A DNA stretch of 64,000 bases. It comes from Mimachlamys varia. Lineage: Eukaryota; Mollusca; Bivalvia; Pectinida; Pectinidae. Position 1 is the first letter of the stretch. Every line of letters begins with the position of its first letter. The stretch lies in NCBI GenBank assembly GCA_947623455.1, contig OX392542.1, positions 7,261,625 through 7,325,624 on the forward strand, in the 5' to 3' direction. The translations under genes and the position numbers were made by a program. Under the pieces are notes generated by a model, which had not been told where the DNA came from, ran no database searches, and worked only from the letters and a program-made list of their open reading frames with translations. Below are positions 48,501-60,574 of the stretch, piece by piece.

Positions 48501-50876
48501 AGGCAGACAGTTTCTAACGTTTTCTTTGGTATGTAATTGCAAAATACAAAACACCTTTATGATGTCTTCAAAACTAATACTTTTGAAACACAGGTCTACG
48601 AATATGAGAGAGTAAACCAACTGTAACGCTGACTGTTGTTTGAGGCAAGCAATGCAGGATGCCCCAGATGAATTTAGATTTTACACGCCATACTAAAGCG
48701 ACCAAACTTTACTGCACTCGTTGCACCGATGGAGATTACTTTATTCTTTCCGTCTGCTACTTTCTTTTTAGATTTACTGGCTGCGCGTAAAGTTTTAAAC
48801 GAAGTCATTATTGAATTATGAAATGCGGCTCATTGATAATAAATATTAAAATATAACCTTTCCATCTATGTATTGAAAATGTGCAATTTTAAATGCATTA
48901 TTTTTAATGTTGATAAAATATCTGTCAAATTAAAACATTGATAAAGTGATAAAGCTTCTTGCACAACTGTAACGACTTTGTTAACGCTTATTACCTAGTG
49001 ATTTGTTTTCTGCCAGCTGGATTTGACTCAGTACGTTTCACGATACACTGGTTCTTCCTCTATATGGCTGCCCATCACGATATACAGAAGAGAGCACAAC
49101 AGGAAATTTACCGGGCCGTCGGTATGTATAAGGAATGTACATTTCTGTAATGTATTTGATACATCTGATGAGAAAACGATTTTGTTGTTCAATGAATATC
49201 AATGATTTTTTTTAGATATATTATATTTGTCGAAAGTAACCTGTTGGTATGAATGCTTTTCACAAATTATACTTCATAAACGTAAGGTATTTTTTTAAGA
49301 CGTTTCTATTCAATATGTGAGTAATATTTGTGAAAACAAAACATGCGTATCATTATCATACACAACTTTAAAAAAGATAGAAGTAACATATCAACATTGT
49401 TGTTCCAATGCTTGCAAAAACAGTGTTTAGTGTCACTTGACTTCGATAAACACTTTGTAATATGCTCCACTGGGAATTTTGTGCCCTTATTCTGAAAAAC
49501 AACCTAGGAAAGTATAAATTAGATTCTATATATTGCTTTAAATTTCAAATACATATGATGTATTATGAAGATGACGTAACACACACATATGAAATAAGAT
49601 AAAGAAAGAATTCAGTACCTGGACCAATTTGTAAGTACTTTCACTGTACGGCGCTTAACTACCTTATCAACGGTTGATCACTGACATGGGATATCTAAAA
49701 TTATAATTTAAACAAAAAGATATACAGATTTATACATCGATGTATAACCTGATTATTACTTTGTAATGTTTTCATGTGTTACAGTGACTTTCGTTGAAGT
49801 ATGTTCGATTGCCCGTTGTCATGTTGTGTATATTTCCTATGTTGACAGGCCGTGATCGTCTACCTGGTATTGGTGATAGAAATGCAATGCCCTACACAGA
49901 GGCTGTTTTATATGAAGTAATGCGGATTGCTACAGTATCGACGTTCGGTTTCCCACATGCAGCAAGAGTTGACTCCAAGTTGTGTATGCATATTGGTTTT
50001 TTTTTCTAAATTCTTGAAGGAAAATAAAATGAGAAATATAATATTGCATATCTCATTTACTTGTCCTTAATTCTAACTCTAAATGGCATGGTTCATAATA
50101 TACATATTTACGAGTACACAATTTGAAATTATACAATTCATCTAATTGTTTTTAATTCATATATTAAATAGGTTTTACTAACCTAACCCTTTTGCTTCTC
50201 CAGTCGTTTAAAATTCCCGCTTTTTTGCCCCTAGCATCATTGACGAATCCTATAACGACGAAACTTCTGTATGATGCAGTGCACTTTTTTACAATATACT
50301 ACACCTATTACTAAATCTAAAAGGTGCGACCCGTGTGTGTGTTTGTATGTGTGCTGGGTTTAACTTATACATGTGCTTTTCCTGTGTGCGACTGTTGTTC
50401 AATCTATTAAAATATAATGAACATTAAAATTACTAACATATTTTATTGTTATAATAATTTACGATATTTACAAATACCTGTACAAATAGTTAACTTGTTT
50501 ATCTTTTTACGATGTTTTAGGTGGTTACGACATACCAAAGGGTACTATGGTGATGATAAATCATTGGGCATTACACAATGATTCGAATCACTGGAAAGAT
50601 CCGACAAAGTTTGATCCGGAAAGATTTTTGGATTCCGACGGGAACCTTGCTCCGAAACCAGTCAGTTTTCTGCCATTTTCCACTGGAAGGCGAGCATGTC
50701 TAGGGGAAAGTGTCGCGAAACCACAACTCCTTCTCATCTGCGCAATAATTCTCCATCAGTTTGATATCGAGCTACCACCAGGCGTCGCTGCCGACTTTAG
50801 GCCTGATGAAAAAATCAGTGGACTTATTGGATACACTGCCAATCAGTTCAAAGTCGTAGTGAAGAAGAGGGTCTAA
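42355..50876 (+). CDS. Cytochrome P450, CYP2-clan (CYP1/CYP17-like), copy 2, 10 exons, 521 aa
   Basis: Exons: 42355-42553, 44850-44927, 46002-46100, 46828-46921, 47391-47549, 48037-48248, 48400-48528, 49017-49121, 49849-49983, 50521-50876. The sum is 1566 nt, open throughout, and every intron phase equals that of copy 1. Exon lengths match except exon 2 (one codon shorter) and exon 10 (two codons longer, in the tail before the C-terminus). Seen: the same anchor and hinge (one substitution in exon 1, S48I), W145-R149 (WKLHR), I-helix AGFDSV (324-329) with Ser in place of the usual acid-alcohol Thr, E381-R384, a canonical DPERF, and haem loop FSTGRRACLG with Cys463. It is a tandem paralogue about 28 kb downstream of copy 1. 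Both copies look functional, with intact catalytic motifs apart from the conservative Thr-to-Ser change. Same-cassette promoters predict overlapping expression, which is an inference. Confidence 0.93.
42571..42960 (+). ncRNA. 5S rRNA-like repeat (pseudogene or SINE3-type), 1.4 units, intron 1 of P450 copy 2
   Basis: Unit 1 (42571-42841) and truncated unit 2 (42842-about 42960) both start GTAATGTCCAGCTAGGTA and contain GCGGTATAACCCGGGG. Unit 1 then has AGTTAAGCAACGG, then GTGGTCAGTAGTTAGATGGG, then TGACTACCTG. This is the order and spacing of the 5S internal promoter (box A AGTTAAGCAACG; box C with TAGTACTTGGATGGG). Unit 2 keeps only box A. A G run ends unit 1. Not a functional 5S gene, as the flanks do not pair like 5S. 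Confidence 0.7.
43002..43106. repeat. Inverted repeat with about 35-bp arms
   Basis: The left arm AAAAATCTCCATACGAAACA and onward (43002-43036) pairs with about 43071-43106, ending CCTACGGAGATTTTT, with few mismatches and a loop of about 35 nt (AAGTTCCTTAGCCAAAG). Lies in intron 1 of P450 copy 2. Probably a MITE-like or foldback sequence. Confidence 0.75.
43685..43990 (+). mobile_element. Penelope-like element C-terminal and 3' fragment
   Basis: It encodes VDVFEYSHKCAY, matching IDVFEYAHWCAY near 32090-32140 (minus) of the larger copy. Then comes TTCCATTGTTCATATTTTGT and the terminal CTTTGGTATTCTCT. The middle is diverged. Located in intron 1 of P450 copy 2. Confidence 0.65.
44343..44848 (+). 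repeat. TTTACATTGT minisatellite abutting the exon 2 acceptor of P450 copy 2
   Basis: A mosaic of the 10-bp unit TTTACATTGT and a TATAATATG spacer, about 500 bp, continuing without a gap into ACATTGTAG at 44841-44849, the splice acceptor. The repeat itself must supply the branch point and pyrimidine-rich context of intron 1. Confidence 0.92.
45042..45260 (+). mobile_element. tRNA-derived SINE in intron 2 of P450 copy 2
   Basis: tRNA-like head with A-box TAGCCTAGTGGT (45052-45063) and B-box GGGTTCGAGCTT (45094-45105), at normal tRNA spacing, followed by a non-tRNA body (TTGTTCCGGAGTACACAACA and on). The cloverleaf is imperfect. Exact 3' end uncertain. Confidence 0.7.
45645..45915 (-). mobile_element. 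Penelope-like element 3' fragment
   Basis: Shares GAACAAAGGTAAGATTTACA, GTTCCGGAAGAGTAAGC and CTTCATCGACGACATCCGC with the other copies, in the minus-strand orientation of the 31960-34660 element. Lies about 90 nt before exon 3 of P450 copy 2. Confidence 0.72.
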
Positions 50877-52120
50877 ACGAACTGAAACTGTATGGATCCT
50901 TTTTCAGTAATGGGGATTCCATACGAGATGGTGTATAAACCTACCACCAAGCATTGACTAATTATGTTCCCAGAAACGAAGTTGGGCGACATGTGTTTGC
51001 TCCGTTTCTTCTCCGGCTTTCTTCTATCTTTCCGTTGTGAACTTATTCAACAATTTCCTCCTAAACTACTGGATAGATTCTTATGAAACTTTACATGAGC
51101 ATTGGTGGGGGGCAGAAGACGTGCAACGCGCATGTCTCGTAACAAAAATATAAAATGGCCGCACCATTCCCTGGCCTCTGATTGGTCGAAATTTAGATAT
51201 TGTTCAATTTCGATGAAAATCGGTACATAAGGGTATTGAGGGAAGCCTAACACAATTGTACCACTCACGAAACCGTCCGTTGCCATGGTAACGAAATGGA
51301 GGCTTCTGATTGGTTGGAATTTAGACATTTTTTTATTTCGGCGAAAATGTGTGCATAGTGGTATAGAAGGAAGCCGTACACAATGGAACCATTTAAGAAA
51401 ACATCTGTTGTCACGGTAAGAAAATGGAGACTTCTCGACATACATATACAGTACTACAACACTCTTCTATTAACACAATTTACGACTGTTGGGGTAGTTT
51501 GGGGGACATTATAGTAACGGCCGCCGTTACAGTTCGTACTTGTTCCCTTGTAGAATTAGTTAAACACTGACCGATGTCAAAAGCAATATTTGTCTCCGTG
51601 AGGAGTTATCGACTTTGTTTGTGACCAGTCAGAAAAATGATTTTAACAACTGGATTAGAAGCTAAATATTTTCTAGTTATACAAGACGTAGGATTTGGTG
51701 ATATAGTGTTGATATATATATATATATATAGTGTAATGTAAATAGCTCACTACAATTTTGTTGATTTTTATCAAGTGATACAATGTATACCAAGTGATAC
51801 CAAATAATAGAAGGAAACAAGTAGACACTTTTTTAGTTTTTTAAGCCTGTCATTATTCAAAGACGGATACAAACCATACGTCTTTAATTCCAAAACAGTT
51901 TTATGCCAATACATTTTTTTCTGTATTTAGTGTCTTGTGTTTGATTAATAATGCAATGTACTGTAATAACAACAAATAAGAAAATGAAAGAATATCGTTT
52001 TTGTTATAAATGCTAAGCGCGAGTGAAAGCAACATATATCGGTGTTTTCTACAATTTTAGTAAAGTATGTATTTATCTTTACTGGACAATTAGTACTTCC
52101 TATTATCGTGAAAACTATTT
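50877..52120. other. Region downstream of P450 copy 2 with a two-unit repeat
   Basis: Presumably starts with the 3' UTR. At 51170-51430 a unit of about 128 bp is repeated (GCCTCTGATTGGTCGAAATT and GGCTTCTGATTGGTTGGAAT), each with an ATTGG box and AACGAAATGGAG-like end. A TA microsatellite lies at 51713-51732. A 17-bp palindrome GTAACGGCCGCCGTTAC is near 51520. No gene. Confidence 0.6.
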
Positions 52121-52124
52121 CATA

Positions 52125-52280
52125 CAAAACCAGAGAAAACCGAAGCGTCATCAAAACCATAATCCGAACTCAAAATCGATTAACATTGGGACACTATTTG
52201 AAAAAAAGAGAGATTTGCACCGAGACCCTTGGAAAAAGTCCAACATCAGACTAAGAGTCAGCGTATTCAGATTCATGTAA
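52125..52280 (-). mobile_element. Penelope-like element 3' fragment
   Basis: Contains CCGAAGCGTCATCAAAACCA, TAATCCGAACTCAAAATCGA and AAGAGTCAGCGT, matching the terminal 150 nt of the family. Diverged. Confidence 0.65.
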
Positions 52281-52894
52281 CTCCAGGTCTAATCCAAGTC
52301 AATATCATGACCTAAAATACAAATTAAACTTACTTCATACACGAACCAGCTACCACCATTAGACTTACATAACGAAAGTCATAGATCATTAAGCTCCGTT
52401 ATAGATCGTACCCCATCATATCACATCATGTCCACATATTATGTAACTGTTAGTTTTCACAACATGCTAGTCATTAATGGGAACTAGCCCACAATATGTC
52501 ACAGGATATCAGACTTTGAGATTGACAAGCAACGGCAACCCCTAGCGATCGCGTAAGAGGAAAAATCTAAATCAACTGCAAAAATATTCCCGTAGACGAT
52601 TGATGCATTTTTTTATCTTCTTAGTTTTGTTAATTCATTCATGATTTTTTTCCGAAATATTCTTAACCAAAGATTCGTGTTAGCAGCTTATTGCAATCTC
52701 AGAAAGTCAGAAAAAACTTTTCGGTTTTAACATTCTTGTAACTACTGGTTTAATTAGACCTACACGTATTTTCAATGTCTTTTGGTTATAAGGTTTATAA
52801 AAAGTCTATCCACATTTCTTATCTCTGCGCAAATATATACAGTCCCAAATAGAGTATATGATGAGTCCTATCTTTGTTGTTAAGGTTACAGTTA

Positions 52895-53350
52895 GGGGAG
52901 AAAATACCAAAACGTCAACAAAACCATAATCCAACCTTAAAATCGAATAAACAAGGTGCAAATTATGAAATAAAGGAAATATTTAAATGGAGACACTTGT
53001 AAAACTACAACAGATAATAACCAGGTGTCCCTGAAGAGTAAGCGTCTTCTGCTTCATCGACGACATCTGCCATGTAAATGTTGGTCACAAACAAATAAAC
53101 ACCCAGTCTTCAAAGTGTGAACTGAGTCTTCATTCTCAATCACAAGTCACCACATTATTTTAGCATACAAAAATAACGCCCATCGTCATTTCACACAAAG
53201 TATTTCTCAATGAGATAAAGATGGCGACCATAACTTGCTCAAAGTTCTGATCAATCTGCATCTTTCAAATCACTGTGTAGTAAATACCGGGTATGTTTGT
53301 CAGCAGTCGACATCGATCACGAAATTCTCGACATTAAGAGCTAGCCGTAG
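52895..53350 (-). mobile_element. Penelope-like element 3' fragment with C-terminal coding remnant
   Basis: Tail motifs CCATAATCCAACC, GTAAGCGTCTTCTGCTTCAT and CGACGACATCTGCCATG are followed by AGATGGCGACCATAACTTG and GTTTGTCAGCAGTCGACATC. These correspond to the C-terminal RT region at about 32160-32270 of the larger copy. Confidence 0.75.
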
Positions 53351-53829
53351 AAAACGATTAAACTGCGACATGCTAGTAAGACTAAGTGAGGCGAGATATT
53401 TGCTAGAAAGGACAATACCTTTAAGCTGCAAAGGTTTCAGTGGATGCATCATATTTATACTAGTCGCCTTTGTGTCTTTCAATATTCCTCTAATTTTAAG
53501 CTACATCTTATTGGTGTTGACGTACGCTATTTGTTACTTAATTTGAAAATACAATGACGTTTCTTTTGTGTATCTCGTGTGAAGATCAAATACCTATTTC
53601 TAATATAATACTCCAGTAAGCATTGTGCAAATGACCTTACCCATACATAAACGAAACGACATGCATGTATACAATACCTAAGTATATGTAATGACTTTAG
53701 CTTAACAAAAAGTATTTTATACCAAATGCCATAAAAATATCATATACAGGGGAAAGAGGACTCTAATGTTCGCATGTACTAATTGTTGACATAACTAAAG
53801 TTATATCATACATTTTGCTAAGCTAAAAT

Positions 53830-54080
53830 AAATCAGAGAATACTGATGTGTCAACAAAATTATTATCCGAACTCAAAATCGATTAAACCAGGGGCAAAAC
53901 AGGAATAAAGAAATGACTTACGTGGACACTCTCGTAAGAGTACAACATAATAAGACCAGGTGTTCCGGAAGAGAAAGCGTCCTCCGCTTCATCGACGCCA
54001 CCCACCATGTAAATTTTGCCACATCCAAATAAACATCAAGTTCTCAAAATGAGAACCGAGTATCATTGTCAATCAAGTAA
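53830..54080 (-). mobile_element. Penelope-like element 3' fragment
   Basis: Contains GAACTCAAAATCGATTAAAC, GACCAGGTGTTCCGGAAGAG and CCTCCGCTTCATCGACGCC. It is the third 3' fragment in the same orientation within 2 kb. Confidence 0.75.
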
Positions 54081-54134
54081 ACACTTATGCTCATACTAAA
54101 TGCTTACCTGGGGTATTGTTTGTTTATGCAGAAT

Positions 54135-57100
54135 ACACATTTTGTCTTTATATAAACAACATTTAGTGTATTAATACTGGCGAACCGTTTAATCGTTTAG
54201 ATCCTGATAAAAGAAAGGGGTCTTATACTATTCTAAGACGGCTAATACATTGTATATACATAAAGGTTGTACTCCGGAACCTAGTGCTAACTCAAAGGTC
54301 AGGATTCAGAGCGACAACGTACTCTCCTTTTACAAAATCAGGCGAGATACTTTATAAAGAAGATAAGATTTTGCAATACCTCGATTTTTCACCGGCTAAG
54401 GACAAGTGTCTTTCATGCTTGATATTTATCTTTCTTGACTGTGCAAACATACAGTCCTATAGCTGTATTTTATATTTGACGCAGACATTGAAGCCCGTGG
54501 GATTTATAGTATTCATGTACATGTATTTGATTACGGTAAACACAGTTAAAAGACGCCGTTTGATTTGATATTCCTTCCATGTACAATGTAATAATACGTT
54601 AACATGTTTAGTTTTTCAACCTTTCTCAGTTACTTGTAGTGTTACCTATTCTCAACAGTTTCTTTATTTTTATATGACGATGCACGATATAATGTTGTGC
54701 TTAATGAATCCGTTCCACTGCGAAACATCTGTTATCACTTGTCTTCGACAGTATTATACATTAGATCAGTCACTTCTGAAAAGAAAACCCGTACCACGCA
54801 GAAAACATATTTGAGAAACAATTAAATGCATATTCTATACCAGTGTTTTTATTGTGTACAGCAGGGCTAGATCTGGATTTGATTCCAGAGCAAAGTTGTT
54901 TAAAGTATGGTAAGCTTTATAGCAATTTAACGACATCCTTCAACCTTTAATAATTTTGTTAATTAACAAGGTACAATCTCACAATGTCGCTTTTATATTG
55001 ACCTAACGAAATATTCGATATCTGAAAAGTTGTAGCTAATTCAATTATTTTCGTTTTTAAGTAACATGATATAATAATTATTTTATTATAACATATTCGC
55101 TAATGACTATTTAGCTTATAACCTTTTGAACAACGTGGCCCTGGAATCAAGTGCAGTTTGTACCCTGCTATGCATATTCTGAACTTTGTTGTACTTTTTG
55201 TTCTGTAGTAGGGCTCCGTAAGTAATGTTTTGCCATCTTTCGTCTCTTGAATGTGACCAGTTTTAGTTGGAAGGAAAACCAAATATTAGTTTGTCTCATA
55301 CGTCTAGTCACGTGTATTCAGTCGAGTTTTCAGAGCCCCGCTGGCCCGTCATCAGAGCATTAGTGCACGAATAAAGTAGAGTTATTTCCCTTTTAATATT
55401 GTTCGTAACCATCTGAATTGCGATAGCAATGACTTTGTACTCAAATACAGGTACATTTACGTCTCTTGTTGAGAACAAAAATCATATTTTGTACTTTGGA
55501 CAGCTAACCACTGTCCTATAATGTTAACATATTTTCTTATCAGCATGTGATTGCTCCTATATAATTCAGTAATCGATACAGCCGTTCAAACATGAATTAC
55601 ACTGCAACATAGAGTTTTTTTTTCTCAGATGAAAAGCCGATGTTGCTTGAGGCAAAAACTGAAACCGAACTTTCGAAATATAAGGGAATGTTCACAAACC
55701 TCTTATTTATACTATTTTCAAATTTCAAATAAATGAACCAGTTAAGCGCGTAAAGTGTATATATCATGAACCGTAACACTATTCACACAAAACCATCGTG
55801 GCCATTAAGGCTATGACAAACATTTAGGTCTTAAAGCTACACCAGCCATGGCAAACCGTTAGGTCTTAAAGCTACACCATCTATGGCAATCCTTAGGTCT
55901 TCAAGCTACACTGTACACCAGCTATGCAAACTTTATCACGTTGAATATAAAAAAAAAAACCACCAAAACGATTGAAAAGATAAATGGAATTAAAAGTCCT
56001 ATGACTTTATCGGTAAAAGATCATTTGGAATAAAGCGTCCTGACGACGTTGTTTTGTTTTTGTTTAGAATACGATATCATCCGGGCGTTTCGCTTACACG
56101 TGATATCATGTGAACGTCACGTGAGAAAATTTGGCAAACGATAAAACTGATATAAAGTTATGTTTGGTTTCATTATTATGTTATAACTGCAGTTAAGCTT
56201 TGGTTATTAGTTTGAACCATTCTTAAAGAAAACAAAATGGTGTTGTTTTTTTTTTGAGAACTGATATTCATTCCCAAAAACGTTTATAATTAGGTTCATC
56301 ACAAGAAGATATGGAGACTTATGGATTAAAACTTTGTCATGTCATCGAAATATAAGAATTGGAAGGGTAATTTATAATTAAGCTCTGATGAACAGTGTTT
56401 CAAATAAGCACTTCAATACACATCCGAATTTTAACAGGTTTTGTCCGTTTTGGCTGCAATGCTATTCCGGTTCATTAGATACATATATCATTCGCGTCTA
56501 TTATCATTATCGTAACACTAGATACAAATATACTTTAGATCTATTTATTCAAATTGTACATTTAACATGGTAGATAATATGACCATGACATCTCTGATGA
56601 TTTTTTACACGAGCTGATAATAATATTTGACTACGCCAACTCTGTTTTCTAAACACCTCTTGTTTCACAGTTACCCGTTGTATCGATACAGTGTGTTCAT
56701 ACAGTGTGTTCATACAGGGTGTTCATACAGTGTGTTCATACAGGGTGTTCCAAAAACATGTTTCCACTTTATATGGATATGTCTTTTCCCTTTAACAAGG
56801 TGATTACAAACTGATACTTGCATTTTAAAGAATAGGTATTCATAATTCGTTTCCACGCGAGCACAAAATAATGATGACGTTATTGTTTGTACGGGGAAGT
56901 TTAAATCAATAGACATGCGATAGAATATGGCTAACTTTACCTAGACACGATGATGCCATTCTTTAACAAGGTACCAATCCCATACAGCAATAACATGACC
57001 TGTTTAAAATAGCAATTCAGTGGTCTGTTTAGTTTTTGTTTATAATATCACCAAATATTTTTATCAAATTGAAGCTTTCTAAACATTATGAACTTTTCAT
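54135..57100. other. Non-coding stretch
   Basis: No exon or RNA gene recognised. Short local repeats: GGTCTTAAAGCTACACCA near 55830-55910 (three times) and TGTGTTCATACAG near 56692-56750 (about five units). Otherwise unique AT-rich sequence. Confidence 0.5.
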
Positions 57101-57104
57101 ATCG

Positions 57105-57800
57105 ATTTTTTGACGGAATCCGATTTTTTCCATGCGTTTTGTTTAATAATTAATAATAAGGGAATCCTTTATCATACGATCAACACATACCATGCTTGAG
57201 ATACAAAAGTTTACATACGTCTCCGAGCACACCTGTCTCGTGGATGTTAACAGAAATGTCTACGGAACCAAAGTGCAACCTGTCTGACTAAAGTAAAATA
57301 GTCTATATCTTGTACATGATAAATTCCCGAATTTATAGCACTTTCTACACGACACTCCTACAGCTGAAAGTCGTGACTACATGTTCTTTTATTTTCATGT
57401 AGCATCGCACTGGCGAATACATGCTCAGTTTACAAAATATCCGTTCAGAGGGGCCCCTTAGTGTATCAGCTTTCAATACTACCACCTAGATTTTATTGAT
57501 TTGAAAACTACAAACTCAGTTTCACTAATAATTGAAATCGTAATAATACAATATATACTACATTCAACACACTTAGAAAGAAGTACATGTAAAATAAAAC
57601 TACGTCGCTATATATTTGACACATGCGTTTCAAGTAATAAAACTGGTCACACTTGACATTGATATACTATTATCAATTACGGGTTCTTTTGTCTTGATAC
57701 ATGTTTATGTATTGTCGATTCTAGTTAAATTACAAAATGATTGGTTGACCAGAGTGTCCCTTTAAAGATACTAAGATAACATATATACCAACACGCTGCA
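57105..57800. repeat. Old dispersed repeat, copy 2 (related to 30340-31020)
   Basis: Same order of short matching blocks as at 30340-31020, diverged and gapped. Lacks the Penelope-like fragment that interrupts copy 1 at that point, although another fragment lies 235 nt further on. Confidence 0.48.
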
Positions 57801-58034
57801 TTTAATTTGCCGCATCGTTAACAAGGTCGAACACATGTGTTTGAAATCGCTGTGCATGGTAGCATCAACAATGCTAGGCATCACCCATGACTTAAGTTTT
57901 ACCTTATAAAAGCATCAACAGGTTCAAATGTAACGGTCGTTTGAATGAGAACAATTTACTAGACTAAGATTAGTCAACACAACAGACTCCTCTACATCAG
58001 CTGCATGGATAGCGTACTGCTAAGCTTTATAATA

Positions 58035-58240
58035 AACGAGATGATTTCAATTTCCTAGCTAATCGTAAACTTTCCATTTCCATCCCTGCTTTTCCAGCCT
58101 ATGATGTTTACGTGTCGCAGTTGATTATACGGCTTGTACTAGGGCTTGCTCTAAATATCGTGATTTTCGTAATCGATGTCGACTGCTGACAAACAAACTA
58201 ACAACACAAGGATTCGAGATTTTATGAGTATACACAAGCG
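58035..58240 (+). mobile_element. Penelope-like element C-terminal coding fragment
   Basis: Reads AAACGAGATGATTTCAATTT (KRDDFNF in the family frame) and continues to GTCGACTGCTGACAAACAAA and CTAACAACACAAGGATTCGA, matching in reverse the 63540-63720 and 32230-32400 regions. Diverged. Confidence 0.68.
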
Positions 58241-58359
58241 TTCATTATACCTCGATACATGGTGTAGATTTCTTTCCTTCGGCACAGATACTGGTCTAAT
58301 TTCACTGGAGCTCTGCCTTGTGTTGAACGAATTGGGTATCGCCACTGCGAGTTGCTGAA

Positions 58360-60570
58360 GGTGGCACTGTAGCTCTTATGAGGGCAGGGATTTGGATCTA
58401 GAATGCCTGGAGCTGTAGGTTGTGTACCGAGTACGTGTACATTGGTATGTACAATTAGCGGCCCACCTGTTGTCAGTATAACGTGACCAATGGGTGTTCG
58501 GCTGTGGGCCTGCAGCAGTATACGTCAGTGTGGTAGCACTTTAAATCCGCCAAAGATCCGGACTATCGTATGGAGGCATACACTATCATATCGCTGCCAC
58601 TCAAATCCTCACGAATCTTAGCTGTTAAAAGGACGTAAAGCAATCAACCTAAACCAAATGAAATCGCTGTTATGGCCTTTCGGCTGATGCTTGAATTTAA
58701 TTTAAAAGGTGCAGCATGTGTGTGTGTTAAGTCATCTTTCACAATTATCTAGGTCAAAAGTATATCTCCATTTAGGAAACTTATAATATTTAATCTAATC
58801 TAGCTGCCGCTATGTTAAGCATTTAAAATGTGATATATAATGTGTTATATATTATGCCCATGTCTGTAACATTGAGTATGTTACTGCCCTAGGAGGAGAG
58901 GTCTTGAATAGCTTTTGGTTGCAGCCCATTCCTGTTGACATTATACATCAATTACATTGAAATTGTATAGTTTAGAAGTAAGCTGTCAATGTTAGTAAAA
59001 GAGTCTGATGGGTCCTGGATCTTAAAGATGACGTAACACACACATATGATGACGTAACACACAGATATGATGACGTAACACACACATAAGCTGCACCTCT
59101 TAAATTTAGTAATTTAAATTACAGTATGGCGAAAATTTGAATTTAACTGCATCATACAGCTGTTTCGTCCTCTTAGGACTCTCCAGTCATGCTAGGGGCC
59201 AAAAGGTGGGACTCCAAAATTTCTAAACTAATGTAGAGGGATGAACAATCGAGTATGTTTTACAAGAAAGAAACACTGCAAAAAGCGCGTGATAATCTAT
59301 ACGAATAAAAAAACTCACATGAATGTTTGATGTTAAAAAATGAAATAGGGTTCACACAAACCAAATTCAATTTGATTAAAAAAAAGATAAACGTAAAATG
59401 ATCATTTTGTGATCTATACTATCTACTCGTCCCTAGCGAACATACCCTTTTCTCAAATCCAATTATGATACAAGCAAGCACACAAAGGAAAGTAAACCAA
59501 ATTACCCAAACAAGTCTCGTAAAATATTTACAAATGAACTGACTGCTCGAAATATAAATGTCATAGCCCTACATCATCCTACAATAATGAATGAATTACC
59601 ATATCAACTGTGTATGGCGGAGATATATCGTACTACTCTAAATGGCAAGCAAGACACAAGCTTCCACGGCAGCGACCTTATTCGTCATTCTCAATCATAA
59701 CTTTTAGATACCTACTGTGTGAGAATCATGTAATTAGAGGGAAGTGGTCTAGTTGTGGGACGCCGTTGTCGTTGCCAAAGGGTTACGTATTCATTTTAAC
59801 AACTTTTATTTCCTAACGAAAAAGGATTGAACAACAGGCACAGCCTATATTAGTTATCTCCAAATAGTAACAATGAGTATATACACAATGAGATATAAGT
59901 TGAAGTAACTTTCAAGTATATTTATTTTGATTTACATTTATTATATAATTCATTGAATTGGTTTTTGTTCAGAATAAGGTAAACCCCGCATTCTGGCTGT
60001 ATCCTTCCACCCATGGGATACAGACCAGAAAAGTCCATGACAGCAATAAGCCGCTTGTCATCCAGCCATATGTTTTAGGTACCAGCCATGGATACAGAAG
60101 TTAAAGTTATATATATATGAGATTCACTATATTACATATATGAATCTAAAATAAAGATACCAGTGAATATTGTGTGATATATGGAATGCTTAAAATTTTG
60201 AACACATTAACAAATAAAAGTAAAGTGTTAGGAGAAATAAGTGATTAGCAAGGGTTGTGCATTCGCAATAGCACTGTGCTTTATCGTTGAACAAGATACT
60301 TCACTCTACTTGTTCCAGTCTTTTCTTTTGTAAATAATTACGTGGCTAGGCAGCGATAGATAATTGTCGGTTGTGAGTACCATACTGGAGGCGTCGGTGT
60401 GCGCTTCCCCAATAGGACAGAACAAAACTGGCTAGCTGCAAAGGCTCCATGACCTGTGAGCCATTGTGAGACCAATATAGGTTGTGATAAAGAGGTCTCT
60501 AAGAAATTGGAATTATAAGTATAAAGTAACACGAATATTTTACGTTCCCTAATTGCATTTTAATCGACTT
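58360..60570. other. Non-coding stretch with repeat remnants
   Basis: At 58430-58620 is a SINE-like or tRNA-unrelated repeat remnant with GGCCTGCAGCAGTATACG. At about 58955-59020 is a small Penelope-like shred (TATAGTTTAGAAGTAAGCTG). At 59028-59091 are three 21-bp units GATGACGTAACACACACATA(T); a single copy also occurs at 49569. A short inverted pair CTGTATCC / GGGATACAG lies near 60010. No exon identified, although the upstream exons of the lectin-like gene should lie somewhere here or further left. Confidence 0.45.
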
Positions 60571-60574
60571 CCAG

